The translations under genes were made by a program, and so were the position numbers. A stretch of 64,000 nt of DNA from Chloroflexota bacterium. GTDB lineage: Bacteria; Chloroflexota; Dehalococcoidia; JABGRK01. The notes below the pieces were generated by a model. It saw only the letters and a list, made by a program, of their open reading frames with translations. It was not told the DNA's origin and did no database searches. Location of the stretch: positions 102,549-166,548 of the forward strand of contig JABGRK010000012.1 of assembly GCA_018648325.1 (NCBI GenBank). Reading direction: 5' to 3'. How positions within the stretch are numbered: position 1 is the first letter of the stretch; each line of letters begins with the position of its first letter. Of the stretch, positions 48,606-58,315 are shown one piece after another.

Positions 48606-51014
48606 ATGAACCGCTTTTTTAACAGACTGGGACACATAATAGAAAACAAGTATATCTGGGTGCTGGTTATTGCCGGATTGCTGGTGGTAAGTGCCTTTTA
48701 TGGAATGACCCGCATCAAGATGGAATCAGGCATGGGCTCCTTTCTGCCGGCCGACAATCCGGTACAGATAGATTACGAGAAGTTCACAGATGACTTTGGG
48801 GACGAGCAGGTAATTGTTTTGCTTTCTGCTGACAGTATTGAAGAGTTACTCTCGGCCCAGAATCTTCAGGCGATGAAGGACATTGAAGATGACGTCCAGG
48901 GCAATAATGAACTGGAAGATGTTACGACGATAGGTCCGGCTTTTCTGCTCAATCAAGCGATAACACAGATGGAGAAGTGGGATGCGTCGCCTGATCCATC
49001 TCCGATAACTTTACCGAACCCGCTTCCGACGTGGCCACCCGATATGGATATGATTGAAGACATTAGGTCTATCCCTCTGTTTGGCGAAGGGTTTGGCCAG
49101 ATGGTTGTGGACAATACGGAAAGCGAGGAAAAAGAGCAAAAGGCCCACGCCATTATAGTTGTTTCATCCAATACCGATTTTATGTCTAAAAACATTAAAA
49201 TTACTGGTGATGCGATCAAAAAGGCGGTTGCAGATTCCGGCTTTGTTGGCGATGAGCCGGTTATTACCGGTGGTCCCCTGATTATGGATGAGGTTCAGGG
49301 TATGATGTCGGGCAATTTGATAGTGATGATGGTTTTGGCCATCTTTTTACTGTTTGTTCTGCTGGCGGTAATCTTCAAGGTGCGAGGTGTTTTTATTTGG
49401 CGCTGGTTGCCGCTGGGTGTGGTGCTTATCGGTCTCATATATACACTTGGTACTATGGGGTACCTCAGTGTTCCGCTAACCATGGTTTCTATGGCGGTAT
49501 TTCCCGTGATGTTGGGGCTTGGCATTGACTACGGTATTCAGTTGCATAACCGCTATGACGAGGACAGCATTGATAAATCGCCGGCGCAGGCCATTATTCA
49601 TGCAGTTACCCATATGGGGCCGGCCGTTGGAGTTGCGCTTATCGCCAGTTGTCTGGGCCTGGCTGCCATGTTCTTCTCGCCGATGCTGATGGTAAGAGAC
49701 TTTGGTTTGATGCTGATGATTGGTATGGTTGCCAGTTATATTGTAGCCATGTTCCCGTTACCGGTCATTTTATACTGGTTTCATCGTCGCAAGCACAACA
49801 ACAATGGTAACGGCAAAGCAGAAGCCAAGCAAATCAACGTAGAAAGCCATAAGATGGGCTTTCTTGAAAAAGGATTGCGTCGCATTGCACCGCGCATAAT
49901 AAGGTCGCCCAAGATAATTCTACCTATTGCACTGATTCTGGCGGCGGGTGGAGTGGTGGCCGACTACAATTTAGATGTCTCATTTGATGAAACCGAGTTT
50001 CTTTCTGAAAGCTCACCTGTTATGCAAAAGATAAACAAGCTTGCTGAGGTCGTTGAGGGGATGGCAGTCATTAATATTCTGGTTGAAGGCGATGATCTTG
50101 CCAACCCTGAAACTATGGACTGGATGCTGGGCATTAAGCAGGAAATTATGGATGACAAAGCGTTAGGTGACAGCGACATTAAGTATGTTGATAACGTAAA
50201 TACTATCGCTGACACGGTTAAGCAGATAGAGGGTGGCAATATGCCAACAGATGTTGCCGCACTCAGATTAGTTCTGGAGGGGATTGACGTTGGACAGAAG
50301 AGCAATCTGGTGGTTTTGGCAGACGACGGGGTAAAGTACAGGGCAGCCAATATCATAGTTGCGGTAACCGAATGGGATATTGAGATTATTCCGGGAATCA
50401 GGGATAAGTTAATCGGGTATGCGGACAATCGTCCTGATGGCGTGAGTGTTGCCGTCACAGGTACTCAAATACTAAGTGCTGAGATAAAAGATGCTATGAC
50501 CAGCAGTCGGTCGAAGATAACTTTTTATAGCATTGGGTTTATTCTTCTCGGATTGTTTTTAATGTTCAGGTTTGATATTTTGAATGCGATTATAGCTACA
50601 CTGCCGGTGGTTCTGATTGTCGGTTGGTCGGCACTGACCATGTACGTGCTGGGTATGAATTACACTCCGCTTACCGCTGCACTGGGAGCGATGGCTATAG
50701 CTATAGGCGTTGAGTTTACCATATTGCTGATGAGCCGTTACTACGAGGAACGTGGCAAAGGTAATGCTCCTGCGGAGGCGATGACCATGGCCATGACCAA
50801 GATAGGGCGAGCTATAGCTGCCTCGGCACTGACTACCATAGGCGGATTTGCCGCACTGTTGTTTGCCTTTGATTTCCTCATACTACAGGATTTCGGCGTT
50901 ATTACCATGATAAACGTGTTCTTTGCACTGGCGGTGACCATATTTGTGCTGCCTTCGCTGGTGGTGATAATGGATAAATGGAAGATGAGACGCAAACAGG
51001 CGCGTATCGAGTAG
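48606..51014 (+). CDS. RND/MMPL family transporter (HAE3-like)
   Basis: 802 aa, two repeated TM halves; 'FPVMLGLGIDYGIQLHNRY' and 'MAIAIGVEFTILLMSRYYEE'. Confidence 0.93.
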   Translation: MNRFFNRLGHIIENKYIWVLVIAGLLVVSAFYGMTRIKMESGMGSFLPADNPVQIDYEKFTDDFGDEQVIVLLSADSIEELLSAQNLQAMKDIEDDVQGNNELEDVTTIGPAFLLNQAITQMEKWDASPDPSPITLPNPLPTWPPDMDMIEDIRSIPLFGEGFGQMVVDNTESEEKEQKAHAIIVVSSNTDFMSKNIKITGDAIKKAVADSGFVGDEPVITGGPLIMDEVQGMMSGNLIVMMVLAIFLLFVLLAVIFKVRGVFIWRWLPLGVVLIGLIYTLGTMGYLSVPLTMVSMAVFPVMLGLGIDYGIQLHNRYDEDSIDKSPAQAIIHAVTHMGPAVGVALIASCLGLAAMFFSPMLMVRDFGLMLMIGMVASYIVAMFPLPVILYWFHRRKHNNNGNGKAEAKQINVESHKMGFLEKGLRRIAPRIIRSPKIILPIALILAAGGVVADYNLDVSFDETEFLSESSPVMQKINKLAEVVEGMAVINILVEGDDLANPETMDWMLGIKQEIMDDKALGDSDIKYVDNVNTIADTVKQIEGGNMPTDVAALRLVLEGIDVGQKSNLVVLADDGVKYRAANIIVAVTEWDIEIIPGIRDKLIGYADNRPDGVSVAVTGTQILSAEIKDAMTSSRSKITFYSIGFILLGLFLMFRFDILNAIIATLPVVLIVGWSALTMYVLGMNYTPLTAALGAMAIAIGVEFTILLMSRYYEERGKGNAPAEAMTMAMTKIGRAIAASALTTIGGFAALLFAFDFLILQDFGVITMINVFFALAVTIFVLPSLVVIMDKWKMRRKQARIE

Positions 51015-51036
51015 TCATCATTTGTATTATAAGATC

Positions 51037-51068
51037 AAAAGGGCTCCTTTACGGAGCCCTTTCTTTTT
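51037..51068 (+). terminator. Intrinsic terminator
   Basis: AAGGGCTCC-TTTAC-GGAGCCCTT followed by TCTTTTT. Confidence 0.85.
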
Positions 51069-51594
51069 ATATTGGTAGCCAGCCTTTACCAGCAATGAGG
51101 CCACGTACATAAGAAGCTTGGCCCGAGTGCTGCAGCCCTTCCTCCAGCAGGCTGATCAGGCGTACTCCGACAGTAGGCGTTGGTGTGAACCATGACTCAT
51201 CAAGTTCACGGTCAAGGTCGGCTTCAGAGAGCGAGTTTATATAGTCTTTTGCGCGATTTAATACGGCATGGTGATAGTCGAGCAGGATTCTGGTATCGGG
51301 CGATTTAAATGCTGCTACCTGCTCCGGCGTATGTTTGAATCCCGAATCCGCCGGATCGGCAGGACGGTTGAATTTCTCATACCATTTGTCTTTCATCCAT
51401 AGCTGATCCTGATCGCTTAAACTGGCGATGTTACGGTCGCGTCCGCGGGATAAATGCCAGCACAGCCAGCCAATGGTGTTTGTGTCTGAGCTTGGCTGCT
51501 GGTTGATTTCCTTTTCCGTGAGTCCGTCAAGCGTTCGTTTTATTGATTGCTCCACTCGTTCATATCCATCGATAAGTAATTGCTGCCAGTTCAT
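51067..51594 (-). CDS. DinB-like/mycothiol-dependent enzyme N-terminal family protein
   Basis: 'SIKRTLDGLTEKEINQQPSSDTNTIGWLCWHLSRGRDRNIASLS', 'LLEEGLQHSGQASYVRGLI'. Confidence 0.8.
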   Translation of the reverse strand: MNWQQLLIDGYERVEQSIKRTLDGLTEKEINQQPSSDTNTIGWLCWHLSRGRDRNIASLSDQDQLWMKDKWYEKFNRPADPADSGFKHTPEQVAAFKSPDTRILLDYHHAVLNRAKDYINSLSEADLDRELDESWFTPTPTVGVRLISLLEEGLQHSGQASYVRGLIAGKGWLPI

Positions 51595-51605
51595 ACCTAG
51601 CCTCC

Positions 51606-52007
51606 TTATTTAAGGTAATCGGGGAGTTTTTTCGGGTCACATTTGTCGGCCCGGCTATATGGGCACCTGTTTGCACAGAAATCAAGGGGTGCATTTTTCT
51701 TGATCAGACGTTTTACCTTGTCGATCTTTATTGTCTGCCCATACTCAATATCCAGCCCCCGGAGTATTTTCGCATCCCATTTTCTGACCTGAGTTTCATC
51801 GCCATTGGGGTGAGTGCACGCGTCTCCATCGAAATAAGCACACGGCGTACAAAGCATGTCCGGGCCCTCGGTTACCTCTACCTCACCTTTTTCTTGCCTG
51901 AATGCTTCTTCTATCTGCTGTCGGGCGATCAGATAATCCTGACCTCTTTCCGGATCGGTAAGTCCCAGTATATGAAAACAATAGATATGATGTGGTCGCA
52001 ACCTCAT
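51606..52007 (-). CDS. DUF1284-like protein
   Basis: 'RLRPHHIYCFH', Cys-rich 'LCTPCAYFDGDACTHP...FCANRCPYSRADKC'. Confidence 0.75.
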   Translation of the reverse strand: MRLRPHHIYCFHILGLTDPERGQDYLIARQQIEEAFRQEKGEVEVTEGPDMLCTPCAYFDGDACTHPNGDETQVRKWDAKILRGLDIEYGQTIKIDKVKRLIKKNAPLDFCANRCPYSRADKCDPKKLPDYLK

Positions 52008-52234
52008 TTTTTTGTATTCTACTCCGTTTCGCTTAAGTTCATGTCGCGGTTATATACGTAGATTGTCGTTTGTTGCTTAGTAAGAATGTTTTTGATCTCT
52101 TCTTTTTAGGTTTCTCATGATTATATGACTTTTGCGCTCTGTTGACCATATCTAGTAATATGAACTTGGATACTGTATGAACGGATGACTATATAGCCCT
52201 GATACTGTTCTTGAGACGTGTTACGACCAAAAAT

Positions 52235-52262
52235 GAACTTTTTTTCGCAATTTGGCGTATAT
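52235..52262 (+). promoter_or_regulatory. ECF-type promoter of sigma operon
   Basis: GAACTT - 15 nt - CGTATA, matching 58271-58297 with identical spacing. Confidence 0.65.
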
Positions 52263-52293
52263 AGTAACAGGGGTAAGATAAGGAGAATAAAGC

Positions 52294-52824
52294 TTGGCGA
52301 AGCGCATCGGGTTGGACGATTTCGATAAGATCTTTCAACAGTACAAGGACATGGTATTTAAAACCGCGTACTTGACGGTAGGAAACGTGCAGGAGGCTGA
52401 GGATATATTGCAAGAGGTTTTTTTAAAGGTGTATGAGTCGGGCGGGACGTTTGATCCGGCTAAGGGTAGCATGAGTACTTGGCTGCACCGTATCACCGTT
52501 AACCACTGCATATCGGGAAAGCGCAAAAAACGCCTTACCTCTTATTCCAGCGATGAGATGATGGAAGAAAGCGGCTTTGATATAGCCGATGTGACAGCCG
52601 AAGTTCCCGGGGAAATGCTGATAGAGCAGGAAGAGTGTTCAGAGATGTGGCAAGCGATCAACTCCATCGATAAGAAGCATCGTGCTGTATTAGCACTGAG
52701 ATATTTTGACGGTCTTTCTTACGATGAAATTGCCCGAGCACTGAATATGCCGCTGGGAACAGTAAAATCAAGGCTTAACGTGGCCATCAAAAACTTACGA
52801 AGCCAGATGGCCAAAGGTGAGTGA
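52294..52824 (+). CDS. ECF RNA polymerase sigma factor
   Basis: 'DMVFKTAYLTVGNVQEAEDILQEVFLKVYE', 'RAVLALRYFDGLSYDEIARALNMPLGTVKSRLNVAIKNLR'; TTG start. Confidence 0.95.
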   Translation: MAKRIGLDDFDKIFQQYKDMVFKTAYLTVGNVQEAEDILQEVFLKVYESGGTFDPAKGSMSTWLHRITVNHCISGKRKKRLTSYSSDEMMEESGFDIADVTAEVPGEMLIEQEECSEMWQAINSIDKKHRAVLALRYFDGLSYDEIARALNMPLGTVKSRLNVAIKNLRSQMAKGE

Positions 52825-53878
52825 CAAGATGAATTGCGAACATATAAAAGAACAATTGCTCAGTTATATTAATAATGAATTAGATGCTAGCGAGCGGGAA
52901 AATATTGAAAGCCACTTTTTTGTGTGCCCTACATGTAAGGGCGAGATGGAGGCTCTTGCTGCAACCGAATCAAAGCTTCGCCAAGTATACGGTACGGTTG
53001 CGGCAGGGGTCTCTCCATCGCCCGGGGTCTTAAGTGAGATAAGGCAGGAAGTGGCAAGGCGCGAGCGCTCCCGTTCCACTCTTAGGGGTTGGATTGGTTT
53101 GCAGTTGAGACAGACCTTTGCCAGATTCAATTGGCGCCGTCCTGTGCGACAGACGGCATTTGCCGGTAGTGTGGCAATGATCTGCCTCGCTGTGATTATG
53201 TTTAACAGGGGGCCAGGCAGTGAGCAGCTGTCAAATTCCGATTCTTTAAGCTTCGCATGGACGGCTAATGAGCAGGCGGCTATAGATATAGCCCTGAATG
53301 ATCCCAGCGTGCAGGCCATGCTGGACGGTGAGGGAGTTGTGTATGAAGTTATACCCGTTAATGGTAACGGGACTACTGAAAAATATAAGGTTGCATTTTT
53401 TGATGTTGATGAAGACGTAGCTGATGATATTAGCGAGAGAGGCTGGGACTCATATTCGGCCCCCAGTACTTATTCGGATGGGGTTGCTGTACCTCTTTCT
53501 GGAGAACTGGCATTTGATGCGTCAAACAATGCGATTGTGGACATAGAGGCTAACTCGGTGCTTCAATCTCATTCCAATAAAAATGCTGGTGCCAGTGTTT
53601 GGCTTAGTACCGAGCAGATAGAGGAAGCGGCAGATATAGCTGTGTCCTACGGTAGCCTTGGGTCGGAGGCGGTTACTAATGGGGCGCTATCGATTGATTC
53701 GGAGGCGGAGGTACTTGTTAGAAACGTAACTCAGTTTAACGTTTATGATTCCTATTCCAACTCATTTAGTGACGAAATGGAGGTTTGGGTAAGGCTAACT
53801 ATTGACGAAACATCGTATTTTGCACAGGTTGATTTGGAAGAGGACAACGTGGTTAAGCTGATTGAAGGAGGAGAGTAA
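52817..53878 (+). CDS. Anti-sigma factor (zf-HC2) with extracytoplasmic region
   Basis: 'NCEHIKEQLLSYINNELDASERENIESHFFVCPTCKGEME'; TM 'AFAGSVAMICLAVIMF'; overlaps the sigma gene. Confidence 0.88.
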   Translation: MSDKMNCEHIKEQLLSYINNELDASERENIESHFFVCPTCKGEMEALAATESKLRQVYGTVAAGVSPSPGVLSEIRQEVARRERSRSTLRGWIGLQLRQTFARFNWRRPVRQTAFAGSVAMICLAVIMFNRGPGSEQLSNSDSLSFAWTANEQAAIDIALNDPSVQAMLDGEGVVYEVIPVNGNGTTEKYKVAFFDVDEDVADDISERGWDSYSAPSTYSDGVAVPLSGELAFDASNNAIVDIEANSVLQSHSNKNAGASVWLSTEQIEEAADIAVSYGSLGSEAVTNGALSIDSEAEVLVRNVTQFNVYDSYSNSFSDEMEVWVRLTIDETSYFAQVDLEEDNVVKLIEGGE

Positions 53879-55932
53879 TGGTAACTACCAGAGTTAAAAA
53901 AACATTGTTAATTATTCTGGCTTGTGTTGGGATTATTGCTCAGGCGATGTTTGTTATGGCCTGTGATGTGCCGGCTGTAGGGGAAAACCAGATGCAACAG
54001 TTTTCCTCGCAAACTGAGTTAGAACAAACGCTTGAGCAGATGCGTTCTAATAAGTCTGGCGGCTGGAATAGTTATGATTCAGGGGGCATTCGCACATTTG
54101 GTAATCCTTTTGTTAATGGGGCTGTGATGGAATCTACAGATTCTACGATGGGTCCACAAGGGGCTGAAGGGACTGCAGGCGCTGCAGGGGATGATGGTTC
54201 AGTGCCGGGTACCTATTCGCAGACCAATAATCAGGTTGTGGATGTGGACGAGGCCGACATAGTTAAAACCGATGGTAGCTATATTTACTACAGCGCAGGT
54301 CAAACGATTTACATTTTGAGGGCGTATCCGGCTGATCAGGCCGAGATAGTATCCAAGATAGAGTTAGATGGGAACCCCTATCAACTTTTTGTAAACGACG
54401 ACAGACTTGTGGTATTTGAATACCCTTCATATTCCTGGTACGGTGAATATGATCTGTACGTTGAAGATGCTAAGCATGGAGGTTCATTTGTTAGCAGTCA
54501 ATATGTGAAAGTGTATGATATATCTGACAGGGCCAATCCTGAACTGGTAAGGGATATATCCACCAGCGGTAATTACGTAAGCTCGAGAATGATAGGCGAT
54601 TATGTTTACATGGTGATGAACGAGTATGCTTATGATTATAGTCGTGAAGATATAAACCTTCCCCAGATAAAGGTGGATAACGACGTTATTACTGTTCCGG
54701 CAACAGATATTTACTATCCGGACATTATCGATGAAAGTGGCTATGGCTTTACCACGATTGTGGCCATAAACTTGAGTGATGATGACGCAGCACCGGATTA
54801 TACGTCAATGCTTTTAGGCGCAAGTGGGGCAGTATATGTTTCCACAGATAACATTTATATAAGCCTGCAAAAGTATCTTCCCACCGGCAGTGTAACTCAG
54901 ATTCACCGCTTCAGTGTTATCGATGGCGATGTGATTTACAGAGCAGCTGGTGAAGTTCCCGGCTGGCTTCTGAATCAATTTTCCATGGATGAGTACAACG
55001 GATACTTCAGGGTAGTAACTACCTCAAACGGCTTGGCTACAGGAACCACGCGGACGGACGTTATCACAGAGGATGGAGTTACCACAAGTGCGCCCGCGCC
55101 TATAGATGTAGAGATAGATAGCTGGACCACCAAAAACAACCTGTACGTTTTGGATATGGACATGGATGTGGTGGGCAAGGTGGAAGATTTGGCACCTGGC
55201 GAACGTATCTATTCGGCGCGTTTTATGGGCGGTAGAGGTTATATGGTTACTTTCAGGCAGGTTGATCCGCTGTTTGCCATTGATCTTTCTGATCCGTACG
55301 ATCCACAGGTGATGGGCGAACTAAAGATAACAGGGTACTCCGATTACCTGCATCCATATGATGAGAATCACCTTATCGGAATAGGCAAGGAGGCTACTGA
55401 ACAAGGTAGATTCCTGGGAATGAAGATTGCGCTGTTTGACGTAAGTGATATTAGCAATCCTCAACAAATCAGCGTATATGAGATTGGCGATAGAGGAACA
55501 GAATCACCTGCGCTGCATGACCACAAGGCGTTTCTGCTTGATACGGAAAGAAATGTGATGATAATCCCCGTTTCAATAGCGGAGGTTTATTCCGGTAATA
55601 ATGCTGAGTGGTGGAACAGTCAGTATGTGTGGCAGGGAGCCATGGTCTTTGATATTTCGCCAGAGGATGGTATTGATCTGAAAGGCGGGATTTCTCACTA
55701 CAGTGAAGGGCTGCCTGAGAATTACTATGGTTATAATGGGGGCTATGATGTTAAGAGGTCTCTCTATATAGACGACGTGTTGTATACTATGTCCGATGGC
55801 AAGATGAAGATGAACGACTTTGACTCGCTAGATTACATAAATCAGGTGGCGCTTGAGGATGTGGATACAACGAATAATCCTGTTGGTATAGATGACGGAA
55901 TACGAATGCCTCTTATGCCTATGATAGATTAA
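53878..55932 (+). CDS. Secreted beta-propeller domain protein (Beta_propel/COG4880 type) with short collagen-like stretch
   Basis: 'TNNQVVDVDEADIVKTDGSYIYYSAGQTIYILRAYP', 'GPQGAEGTAGAAGDDG', 'SARFMGGRGYMVTFRQVDPLFAIDLSDPYDPQVMGELKITGYSDYLHPYDENHLIGIGKE'. Confidence 0.9.
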   Translation: MVTTRVKKTLLIILACVGIIAQAMFVMACDVPAVGENQMQQFSSQTELEQTLEQMRSNKSGGWNSYDSGGIRTFGNPFVNGAVMESTDSTMGPQGAEGTAGAAGDDGSVPGTYSQTNNQVVDVDEADIVKTDGSYIYYSAGQTIYILRAYPADQAEIVSKIELDGNPYQLFVNDDRLVVFEYPSYSWYGEYDLYVEDAKHGGSFVSSQYVKVYDISDRANPELVRDISTSGNYVSSRMIGDYVYMVMNEYAYDYSREDINLPQIKVDNDVITVPATDIYYPDIIDESGYGFTTIVAINLSDDDAAPDYTSMLLGASGAVYVSTDNIYISLQKYLPTGSVTQIHRFSVIDGDVIYRAAGEVPGWLLNQFSMDEYNGYFRVVTTSNGLATGTTRTDVITEDGVTTSAPAPIDVEIDSWTTKNNLYVLDMDMDVVGKVEDLAPGERIYSARFMGGRGYMVTFRQVDPLFAIDLSDPYDPQVMGELKITGYSDYLHPYDENHLIGIGKEATEQGRFLGMKIALFDVSDISNPQQISVYEIGDRGTESPALHDHKAFLLDTERNVMIIPVSIAEVYSGNNAEWWNSQYVWQGAMVFDISPEDGIDLKGGISHYSEGLPENYYGYNGGYDVKRSLYIDDVLYTMSDGKMKMNDFDSLDYINQVALEDVDTTNNPVGIDDGIRMPLMPMID

Positions 55933-55959
55933 ACTGGTTTGTGTTTTATTATACAAAGG

Positions 55960-55999
55960 AGGGAGTTTGCTTGAGCACTTAAGCAAACTCCCTCTTACT
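55960..55999. terminator. Strong, probably bidirectional intrinsic terminator between convergent genes
   Basis: AGGGAGTTTGCTT-GAGCACTT-AAGCAAACTCCCT followed by a T-rich run. Confidence 0.85.
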
Positions 56000-56000
56000 T

Positions 56001-56687
56001 TTATTTATCATCCAGCGCTGGTTTGCCCATAAGTTCCTGTTTGTTATACCACTGCTCAACTGCATCGGTAACCTCGTCAGGGTGATCACAGACGCGCAGC
56101 AGGGAAAAGTCCTCATATGATATAAATCCCTTGGCCAGAACAGTGTGCCTGAGCCAGTCCAGGAAGCCCTTCCAGTAATCGCTGTCAAAAAGTATTACCG
56201 GAAATGGCTTTATTTTGTGTGTCTGCATAAGTGTAAGTACCTCGGAAAGCTCGTCCATTGTGCCAAGTCCGCCCGGGAATATGATAAAGGCAGAGGCGTA
56301 TTTTACCAGCATTACCTTGCGTATAAAGAAGTGGTCAAAGCTAACCGATTTTGTGGTGTAGGCATTGACGTTCTGTTCTTCAGGAAGCTCGATATTGAGT
56401 CCAACGGAAGTAGCCCCAGCTTCCATAGCACCCTTGTTTCCTGCTTCCATAACACCGGGGCCGCCGCCTGTGATAATGGCGAATCCCATCTCTCCCAGCT
56501 TCTTGGCTGTTTGCTCGATCTGTTTGTACAGCACTGTGTCCCGTTTAAGGCGAGCGCTGCCGTAGATAGTAACTGCCGGTTCGATACCGGACAACTTGTC
56601 AAATCCCTCTACAAATTCGCCAATGAGGCGGAACATTCGCCAGGAGTCTTCTTTTACCAGATCATTTATTTCGTATCCGTTGGGCAT
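56001..56687 (-). CDS. LOG family (TIGR00730) Rossmann protein
   Basis: 'VTIYGSARLK', 'ITGGGPGVMEAGNKGAMEAG', 'FPGGLGTMDELSEVLTLMQT'. Confidence 0.92.
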   Translation of the reverse strand: MPNGYEINDLVKEDSWRMFRLIGEFVEGFDKLSGIEPAVTIYGSARLKRDTVLYKQIEQTAKKLGEMGFAIITGGGPGVMEAGNKGAMEAGATSVGLNIELPEEQNVNAYTTKSVSFDHFFIRKVMLVKYASAFIIFPGGLGTMDELSEVLTLMQTHKIKPFPVILFDSDYWKGFLDWLRHTVLAKGFISYEDFSLLRVCDHPDEVTDAVEQWYNKQELMGKPALDDK

Positions 56688-56717
56688 GATAACCTCCGTA
56701 TGAACCTGTTTAAGCAA

Positions 56718-58124
56718 CTAATCCAGGATTACCTTTTGTCTGTATTCCGGCACCAGCGTGTCCCATCCTGTTTTTTGAGTGATATACTTACCGAAACTGT
56801 GAGCCGATTTTTCCTCACCGTGAATGATAAACACCTTTTTAGGTGGGTTTGTTAGTGCGGTTAACCACGTTAGAAGTTCATCTTTGTCGGCGTGTGCGGA
56901 GAATCCGTATATCTGTGCTACATTGGCCTTTACCCTGTACTGTTGACCCATAACCCTGACGCTTTTTTTGCCGTCTACTATGATTCTGCCCAGCGTGCCG
57001 ATAGCCTGGTATCCGATGAACATCAGTGTACTCTGTTTACGCTCTATATTGGCGGCCAGGTGATGTTTTACTCTGCCGCCGGTGCACATTCCTGATCCGG
57101 CAATTATCATGATGGTGCCTTTTATGAAATTGATGCCCTTTGACTCCTCTGTTGCCGGGGTCATCTTCAGACCCGGGAAGTCAAACGGAGATTTATTCTG
57201 TTCTACCAGTTCGGTCATTTCCTCGTCGTAGTATTCCGGGTGGTTTCTGAACACCTCGGTCATTTTGATGGCCATGGGACTATCAAGAAATACCATGATG
57301 GGAGGTATTCGCTTTTCTTTACGCAACTTGTACATGAAGTACAGCATCTCTTGCGTTCGCTCTAGCGCGAAGCTGGGCACGACGATATTCCCGCCCGCTT
57401 CATATGTGTCGTTTATTATAGTAGCAAGGTTGTCTTCTATGCTTGAGGTTGGCGGGTGTACCCTGTCGCCGTACGTAGATTCGGTTACAACATAGTCGGT
57501 GTTCTTAAACGTGTGCGGGTCGTTAATTATTGGCTTGTCATTTCTGCCCACGTCTCCCGAAAAGAGTATGGTTCTTTTTTCGCCGTCAACGCCTGCTGTT
57601 ACCTTTATCATAGATGAGCCCAGCACGTGTCCTGCATCGCAGAATCTGGCTGAAATACCGTCGCTGATTACGATCTCATCCTCGTACTCAATCGGTTTAA
57701 AGTGCGGCGCAACGGCTCTGGCGTCTTCTACGGTGTACAGCGGAACATCAGGGAAAGGGCCGCTTCTGCCTTCACGTTTATGTCTTTTTGCTTTATACTT
57801 GGCATCTTCTTCCTGAATGTGTCCCGAATCCAGCATAATTATATGAGCCAGCTCGGCGGTGGCATCTGTGCAATAGATTTTGCCTTTGAAACCATCCTTT
57901 ACCAGCTTGGGTATCAGCCCGCTGTGGTCCAGATGGGCGTGAGTCAGTAGCACTGCGTCTATGGTATCCGGTGGTACGGCAAAAGGCTCCCAGTTTCTTA
58001 CCTTCAGCTTCCTTTCCTGATACATGCCGCAGTCCACAAGTACCCTGCTGCCGTTGGCCTCGATCAGCGTACATGATCCGGTAACGCCGCGGGTGGCTCC
58101 CAAAAAGCTTAGTTTGGTTTGCAT
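56718..58124 (-). CDS. MBL-fold beta-CASP RNA-processing exonuclease
   Basis: 'AVLLTHAHLDHSGLIPKLVKDGF', 'FSGDVGR', 'GSGMCTGGRVKHHL', 'YGFSAHADKDELL', 'IHGEEKSAHSF'. Confidence 0.95.
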   Translation of the reverse strand: MQTKLSFLGATRGVTGSCTLIEANGSRVLVDCGMYQERKLKVRNWEPFAVPPDTIDAVLLTHAHLDHSGLIPKLVKDGFKGKIYCTDATAELAHIIMLDSGHIQEEDAKYKAKRHKREGRSGPFPDVPLYTVEDARAVAPHFKPIEYEDEIVISDGISARFCDAGHVLGSSMIKVTAGVDGEKRTILFSGDVGRNDKPIINDPHTFKNTDYVVTESTYGDRVHPPTSSIEDNLATIINDTYEAGGNIVVPSFALERTQEMLYFMYKLRKEKRIPPIMVFLDSPMAIKMTEVFRNHPEYYDEEMTELVEQNKSPFDFPGLKMTPATEESKGINFIKGTIMIIAGSGMCTGGRVKHHLAANIERKQSTLMFIGYQAIGTLGRIIVDGKKSVRVMGQQYRVKANVAQIYGFSAHADKDELLTWLTALTNPPKKVFIIHGEEKSAHSFGKYITQKTGWDTLVPEYRQKVILD

Positions 58125-58270
58125 AGATAATCACCTCATAAATAATTCAGTCGTTTGAGTGTGGGATATAAGATAACTTGCGCAATTATACACCATCTAT
58201 CAGGTTTATGACATATTCACTTGACTGTGAAACCTGCAGTGGTATGATGCGGGCATAATAGTGAAAAAAT

Positions 58271-58297
58271 GAACTTTTTCTGCTGATTTGGCGTATA
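58271..58297 (+). promoter_or_regulatory. ECF-type promoter, second copy
   Basis: 'aaaaaatGAACTTtttctgctgatttggCGTATAtat', same -35/-10 and 15-nt spacing as 52235-52261. Confidence 0.65.
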
Positions 58298-58315
58298 TAT
58301 TAGTAGGAGAATGGT

